A stretch of 42,183 bases of DNA from Oscillospiraceae bacterium (GTDB lineage Bacteria; Bacillota; Clostridia; Oscillospirales; Oscillospiraceae), in the NCBI GenBank assembly GCA_017406005.1, contig JAFQZI010000027.1, positions 1 through 42,183 of the forward strand. The letters are read 5' to 3'. A program made the position numbers and the translations under genes. Under the pieces are notes generated by a model. That model did no database searches, had not been told where the DNA came from, and saw only the letters and a list, made by a program, of their open reading frames with translations. Below, one piece after another: positions 38,758-42,183 of this stretch. How positions within the stretch are numbered: the first letter of the stretch is position 1; each line of letters begins with the position of its first letter.

Positions 38758-40050
38758 TCAGTCTTCGAAGTTGAAGGCCACTTTCAGATCTTCGATCTCC
38801 TTGTCACTGATGTGGACGATATCCCCGAGGTCGCAGGTGTTGAGGATGGAGTTTGCGGTGGATTCCATCACTTCCAGACGGTCAAACGCATTCAGGAGGT
38901 TGGAACCCGTGACGATCACGCAGTCATTTTCCACAATGGCAGCGGGATGCGTCGGCGTGAACTCGTTGATAATGGCGTCCGGATTCTTATAAATGTCCTC
39001 ATACGGAAGCTTTTTGACATTGCGGAGCTGGATATAGGATTCCGGAATGGTGCGGGCGTCAAACTTTGCATCGGTAACCGCGAAAGCCATCGCGTGAACC
39101 GGCTGAGCCAGCAGAATGGCATTGACGTCCGGATGTACTTCATAGATCTTCTGATGCATACCGACAGCGCGGGACGGCTCCTTGCCGACTTCCTTCATGC
39201 CGGCCTTGATGCGGACGAGATCTTCCTCCCGCAGGTAGGCTCTGTCAAGCCCGTAGGGAGTGATCAGGATGCTTCCGTCGGAAAGGCGGACGGAATACGT
39301 GCCGTGTGTGGCGGTGAAGAGCCCCATCTGGTAGGAGCGGTGGATCAGGGTGATCATGTCTCGGCGGGCAGCCAGCTCTTCCGACGTATAGGAGTGCGGG
39401 ATGAAATCATCCATCCTTACGCGGAAATTGGCTTCTCCGCTGAGATAGGCATCTTCCGGCAGCGCCTGGATCTTACCGAGCTTGCTGGCAAGAATCTCAA
39501 GCTGAGCAGTGTAGTTGAGCGTCTCAAAGCGCTGGAAAGCAGTAAACATATCCGGAGCCCCGACGCATACACCGTGATTTTCCAGAATGGCAATGTCGCA
39601 TCCGCGGGCAAAAACCTTGCCGATCTGATCTGCAAGCGCCTCGCTGCCGGGAACATCGTACGTAGCGATCTGCGCATCCTTGCAGATCTGGCGGACGGTC
39701 GGGAGGAGATCCAGATTCGGCGTCTTGCGCACGACGGAAAACGCAACCAGTGCAGGCGGATGGGCATGCAGAACAGCGCTCAGATCGGGGCGCATCTTGT
39801 AAACGGAGAGGTGGAAAGGCAGCTCGGAAGAAGGCTTGTGGGGGCCTTCCATCGTCCCGTCCGGATGGACGCAGATAATATCCTTTCTCGTCAGTGTGCC
39901 TTTGTCAACAGAGCCCGGCGTGATCCAGACATTGCCGTCAGAATCCTTAATGGAAAGGTTGCCGCCAGACATGGTCGTCATGCCCTTGTCGTAGATACGC
40001 TGCATGAACATAACGAGCTGATCTGCAGGATGGATGTATTGGATGTTCAT
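38758..40050 (-). CDS. Tandem class II aldolase/adducin-family protein, second domain degenerate
   Basis: A 430-residue protein made of two class II aldolase/adducin domains. Domain 1 (about 1-215) has MSGGNLSIKD, VLHAHPPALVAFS with the zinc HxH, and AILENHGVCVGAP with the third His. Domain 2 (about 220-430) follows the same order with THGTYSVRL, ILLAQPVHAMAF and AIVENDCVIVTG, but lacks the HxH and the ENHG His, so it should not bind zinc in the usual way. The family includes sugar-phosphate aldolases and epimerases. The substrate is unknown. AGGAGAG precedes the ATG. It is a single gene with its own promoter and terminator. Confidence 0.88.
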   Translation of the reverse strand: MNIQYIHPADQLVMFMQRIYDKGMTTMSGGNLSIKDSDGNVWITPGSVDKGTLTRKDIICVHPDGTMEGPHKPSSELPFHLSVYKMRPDLSAVLHAHPPALVAFSVVRKTPNLDLLPTVRQICKDAQIATYDVPGSEALADQIGKVFARGCDIAILENHGVCVGAPDMFTAFQRFETLNYTAQLEILASKLGKIQALPEDAYLSGEANFRVRMDDFIPHSYTSEELAARRDMITLIHRSYQMGLFTATHGTYSVRLSDGSILITPYGLDRAYLREEDLVRIKAGMKEVGKEPSRAVGMHQKIYEVHPDVNAILLAQPVHAMAFAVTDAKFDARTIPESYIQLRNVKKLPYEDIYKNPDAIINEFTPTHPAAIVENDCVIVTGSNLLNAFDRLEVMESTANSILNTCDLGDIVHISDKEIEDLKVAFNFED

Positions 40051-40116
40051 TTATTCTCTCCTTTAAAGTATTATTCCGTAAATATTCTCCCTGCCGGTAC
40101 AATACCGGCCAACAAC

Positions 40117-40145
40117 AGTTTACAATGCCGCCCCTGCAAAGTCAA
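40117..40145 (-). promoter_or_regulatory. Promoter of the class II aldolase gene
   Basis: On the minus strand TTGACT (40140-40145) and TAAACT (40117-40122) are separated by 17 bases. The transcript would begin near 40110 with a stem-loop, GCCGGTA/TACCGGC (40093-40109), at its very 5' end. Confidence 0.6.
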
Positions 40146-40194
40146 CAGCTTTTTCGAGACATCTCCGGCTATCACTAAGACGCAGAACTTTTTC

Positions 40195-40223
40195 TTGCAA
40201 CCAAGCAATGCAGCATGTAAAAT
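40195..40223 (+). promoter_or_regulatory. Promoter of the flavin reductase-like gene
   Basis: TTGCAA (40195-40200) and TAAAAT (40218-40223) are separated by 17 bases, about 100 bases before the ATG. Confidence 0.7.
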
Positions 40224-40323
40224 ACAGGTACAGAAGCATTTATATGTCAGAGATTCAATAATGCGACAATCACCGAGGGCAGAAACGAGAACGATTTTAA
40301 CGAAGAAACAGGAGGAACTGACA

Positions 40324-40869
40324 ATGGCTGAGTTAACCAAACAGAAAATCAACCCCTTTGAATATGCCCGGGAAATTACTTCCGCCTTGTCGGGCGGGAT
40401 CCTGCTCAACACGAACGGAGATAAATTCAACGCTATGGTGATCGGCTGGGGCGGGCTCGGCACCTGCTGGGGCAAGCCCGTATTCACGGTTTATGTAAGA
40501 GAACACCGTTATACAAAAGCACAGCTCGACAAGACAGGCGAATTCACTCTCAGTATCCCTCTGAACGGGCCGGTTGCGGAAATCGTGAAAACCTGCGGAT
40601 GGAAATCCGGAAGGGACATTGATAAGGCCACGGAAGCAGGCCTCACTCTCGTAGAACCGAACACAAACGGCGTGCCTGGTGTGAAAGAATATGCTCTTAC
40701 ACTGGAATGCAAAGTGCTCTATTCTCAAAAGCAGGAGCTTAATTCGATCCCGGAAGGAATCCGTGCAAAGAGCTACCCTCAGGACGTGGACGGAACCTAT
40801 CCGATGGCCAACAGGGATGCTCACACAGCCTATATCGGGGAGATTATAGACTCCTATATCATTCTGTAA
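40324..40869 (+). CDS. Flavin reductase-like FMN-binding split-barrel protein
   Basis: A 181-residue protein of the flavin reductase/FMN-binding split barrel family. GDKFNAMVIGWGGLGTCWGKP near residues 32-52 and VFTVYVREHRYTKAQLDKTGEFTLS (in two parts) are typical of clostridial members, as is VKTCGWKSGRDIDKATEAGL. It probably binds FMN and moves electrons between NAD(P)H, flavin and an unknown acceptor. AGGAGG at 40310-40315 precedes the ATG. A much longer open frame upstream in the same frame is antisense to the aldolase gene and is ignored. A CCGGCA/TGCCGG hairpin (40894-40911) follows without a T-run. Confidence 0.85.
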   Translation: MAELTKQKINPFEYAREITSALSGGILLNTNGDKFNAMVIGWGGLGTCWGKPVFTVYVREHRYTKAQLDKTGEFTLSIPLNGPVAEIVKTCGWKSGRDIDKATEAGLTLVEPNTNGVPGVKEYALTLECKVLYSQKQELNSIPEGIRAKSYPQDVDGTYPMANRDAHTAYIGEIIDSYIIL

Positions 40870-40923
40870 TCCCTGGTTTTTCCACTGACAGCCCCGGCAA
40901 ATAACTGCCGGCAGAGAAGGGCT

Positions 40924-41769
40924 CTACAGATAGCGCCAGTGATATCCCCCGCAGGTAGCTTGTATACCGCTGCAGGCTTTATGGACACCCGCATAACCTG
41001 TTGCCCTCTCTGCAGCTCTCCTGGAAGGGAAAACCGTCTCCATTTCTACACAGATTACCGGTTTCGGCTTTTTGGGGCTATCAGCAAACTGACGATTTTC
41101 CGGTTTGGATGTATACTCTTTCATTTGCCTGCTGATTTCCTCCCGTCTTTCCGGATGCTTTTCATAATACTTTTTCCCTTTTGAACTCATTATGCTTGCC
41201 AGCTCCGTGTTTTCATATGCTTTTCTGGTCCCGGAGACAACCTTCTCCCGATAAACCGGATCCTGCCAGTTCTCTTTGGCGGTGCGGCTAATCTTCTCCC
41301 TGTAGGAAGGGTCACGATCATAGGCATCTTTTATTCCCCTGCTGACTCTCTCCCGATAACCCGGATCCTCTTCATAAAGCGATCTTATACTCCGGCTGCA
41401 GGCTTCTTTTGATGCTTCGCTCAAACGAAATCCTCTTACCAGTCCGCCGAGCGCTCTGTTATATCCTTTTTCCGGATTGGCACTGTCATAATACGCTATA
41501 AACCATTTCTCCAGTTTTTCCGCCCCTTCTCTGGTCAGCTTTTCACAAAGAATTTTCTTTTCAAAATTCTCCCAACCGATTGCCCTGATCGCCTTGGCAA
41601 TCTGTGAAGAGGCATTGTAATTCCAGCCATTTCCCCATCTCTCCTTAACAGACTTGCCGGTACAGCCGACATATTTTTTCCCATCCGGATCGATAAGGCA
41701 ATACACCGTATAATGCGCCTCCGCCGGCGGCGAAGGCAAACCGTAATGATTCGTATTATTGCTTTCCAT
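40924..41769 (-). CDS. Freestanding GIY-YIG endonuclease with NUMOD-type DNA-binding repeats
   Basis: A 281-residue homing-type nuclease. The GIY-YIG domain spans about residues 15-100: YTVYCLIDPDGKKYVGCTGK replaces the GIY and YIG strands with VYC and YVG, and ERWGNGWNYN holds the catalytic Arg region; a Glu/Asn segment follows. Residues 110-230 contain several copies of a NUMOD3-like unit: SEASKEACSRSIRSLYEEDP, RERVSRGIKDAYDRDPSYRE, KISRTAKENWQDPVYRE. The C-terminal 45 residues (VFPSRRAAERATGYAGVHK and HWRYL) look like a NUMOD1-type helix-turn-helix. The ATG at 41769 follows GGGAGG. An open frame continues upstream to 42000 but crosses terminator hairpins and is not coding. Confidence 0.85.
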   Translation of the reverse strand: MESNNTNHYGLPSPPAEAHYTVYCLIDPDGKKYVGCTGKSVKERWGNGWNYNASSQIAKAIRAIGWENFEKKILCEKLTREGAEKLEKWFIAYYDSANPEKGYNRALGGLVRGFRLSEASKEACSRSIRSLYEEDPGYRERVSRGIKDAYDRDPSYREKISRTAKENWQDPVYREKVVSGTRKAYENTELASIMSSKGKKYYEKHPERREEISRQMKEYTSKPENRQFADSPKKPKPVICVEMETVFPSRRAAERATGYAGVHKACSGIQATCGGYHWRYL

Positions 41770-41828
41770 GCAAACCTCCCAAATAAAAAAACAGGCGGAG
41801 ATGAATCCTCTCCCCCTCAGCCACATTG

Positions 41829-41866
41829 GTACACAGGCTATGATACAATAGCCTGTGTACTTTTTT
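41829..41866 (+). terminator. Perfect 12-bp intrinsic terminator
   Basis: GTACACAGGCTA (41829-41840) and TAGCCTGTGTAC (41849-41860), loop of 8, then TTTTTT. It points on the plus strand, downstream of the nuclease start. The gap 41770-42183 has no gene; it holds this and three further inverted repeats plus a promoter. Confidence 0.9.
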
Positions 41867-41901
41867 GCGTTTATACCCGAGAAAACCCTTGAAACAAGGG
41901 C

Positions 41902-41955
41902 AAAGCGAGACAGGTGGGTGCAACCATGCATCTGCCCGTCTCGCTTTTTCTCTTT
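41902..41955 (+). terminator. Second terminator-like hairpin
   Basis: AAAGCGAGAC (41902-41911) and GTCTCGCTTT (41938-41947) form a 10-base-pair stem, followed by TTCTCTTTTTC. Its loop contains GGTGGGTGCAA (41913-41923), which is perfectly complementary to TTGCACCCACC at 41991-42001. A small CCCTT/AAGGG hairpin precedes it at 41886-41900. Confidence 0.75.
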
Positions 41956-42010
41956 TTCTGTTTTCTTTGTGGGTTGGCGCAATTGTAAATTTGCACCCAC
42001 CCCCTATACT

Positions 42011-42038
42011 TTTTGGCGTTTCTCGAGATTCGCCAAAA
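42011..42038. repeat. Inverted repeat, possible operator
   Basis: TTTTGGCG (42011-42018) and CGCCAAAA (42031-42038) are perfect inverted arms around CTCGAG (42022-42027). There is no T-run on the plus strand. It lies 28 bases before the promoter at 42066, so an operator is possible. Confidence 0.45.
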
Positions 42039-42065
42039 TGTTCTATACATGATTAATCGTATGCC

Positions 42066-42094
42066 TTGACCGGAAATCGGTTTTTTGTTATAGT
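42066..42094 (+). promoter_or_regulatory. Promoter for a transcript leaving the window
   Basis: TTGACC (42066-42071) and TATAGT (42089-42094) are separated by 17 bases, much like the aro operon promoter. The following GC-rich leader (42100-42183) holds no start codon with a ribosome binding site within the window. Confidence 0.75.
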
Positions 42095-42183
42095 TTATAC
42101 ACTGGATCCATGGATACGCCGTCCGGAAGCGGAACGCGGGCGGGCGTGGCCACCGGAGAAAAACAGCAGTCAGACGACATAAG

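Noticed and set aside
38737-40323. A long plus-strand open frame running through the class II aldolase region into the flavin reductase gene
   Set aside because: It is antisense to a gene with full domain motifs and its own ribosome binding site, promoter and terminator; the translated sequence has no recognisable domain. Only the part from 40324 is coding.
41770-42000. N-terminal extension of the GIY-YIG nuclease and small plus-strand frames in the same place
   Set aside because: The extension crosses two terminator hairpins and the good GGGAGG lies before 41769. The plus-strand frames have no ribosome binding site.
42095-42183. Known riboswitch or structured RNA in the GC-rich leader at the window end
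   Set aside because: I compared the visible sequence by eye with common classes (ykkC, T-box, SRP, RNase P) and saw no match; too little sequence remains to judge.

Overview
The window reads as chromosomal DNA of an anaerobic member of the Firmicutes, class Clostridia. The support is a three-subunit bifurcating-type [FeFe] hydrogenase, a BofA-type sporulation protein, a murG-ftsQ-ftsZ cluster without ftsA, an LCP-family protein, strong AGGAGG ribosome binding sites and canonical TTGACA-17-TATAAT promoters. Base composition is about half G+C. The exact genus cannot be read from this sequence.

Layout. 1-6.4 kb: the end of a cyclophilin, a CTP-dependent lipid-kinase-like membrane protein, a degenerate CDF-type transporter, several small genes, a candidate small RNA (3860-3959), guanine deaminase, and a HAD phosphatase gene cut off by a dispersed repeat. 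6.5-9.4 kb (minus): a brkB-like gene, a secreted protein and an LCP protein. 9.5-12.8 kb (minus): murG-ftsQ-ftsZ. 13.0-17.3 kb (plus): a CUT1-type binding protein, two permeases and a trans-sulfuration-type PLP enzyme. 17.4-21.4 kb (minus): hydC-hydB-hydA hydrogenase operon. 21.7-22.5 kb: cysteine hydrolase and bofA-like gene. 22.5-28.2 kb: an ABC exporter gene with a frameshifted anti-sigma-kinase-like N-terminus, overlapping a very large beta-propeller/Y_Y_Y/SpoIIE-phosphatase sensor gene, the pair being flanked by direct copies of an AT-rich hairpin repeat. 28.2-30.1 kb: a GHKL-kinase remnant, a YhhN-like membrane protein and an FMN-riboswitch-controlled riboflavin transporter. 30.3-38.6 kb: a complete aromatic amino acid operon, aroF-tyrA-aroB-aroA-aroC-pheA-aroEK-aroQ. 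38.7-42.2 kb: a tandem class II aldolase protein, a flavin reductase-like protein, a freestanding GIY-YIG/NUMOD-type nuclease, and a gene-free stretch rich in inverted repeats.

The most striking signal is the control region of the aro operon. A perfect-spacing promoter (30299-30327) is followed by a 19-codon leader peptide, MNSVFFFASYYYYFTSSRG, with four Phe and four Tyr codons and no Trp. Next come a GC-rich intrinsic terminator and two possible antiterminator pairings. This looks like ribosome-mediated attenuation sensing Phe and Tyr together, and it controls the shikimate pathway plus both the Phe and Tyr branch enzymes in one transcript. A second original signal is a dispersed palindromic repeat family of about 75 nt (copies at 4417, 6276, 29117 and 30131, with related hairpins at 33400 and 38604). 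Its terminal stem shows compensatory base change, and its copies lie at gene ends. One copy forms the C-terminus of a broken gene and another supplies a stop codon. A third is the exporter/phosphatase pair, which may couple partner-switching signalling proteins to a transporter.
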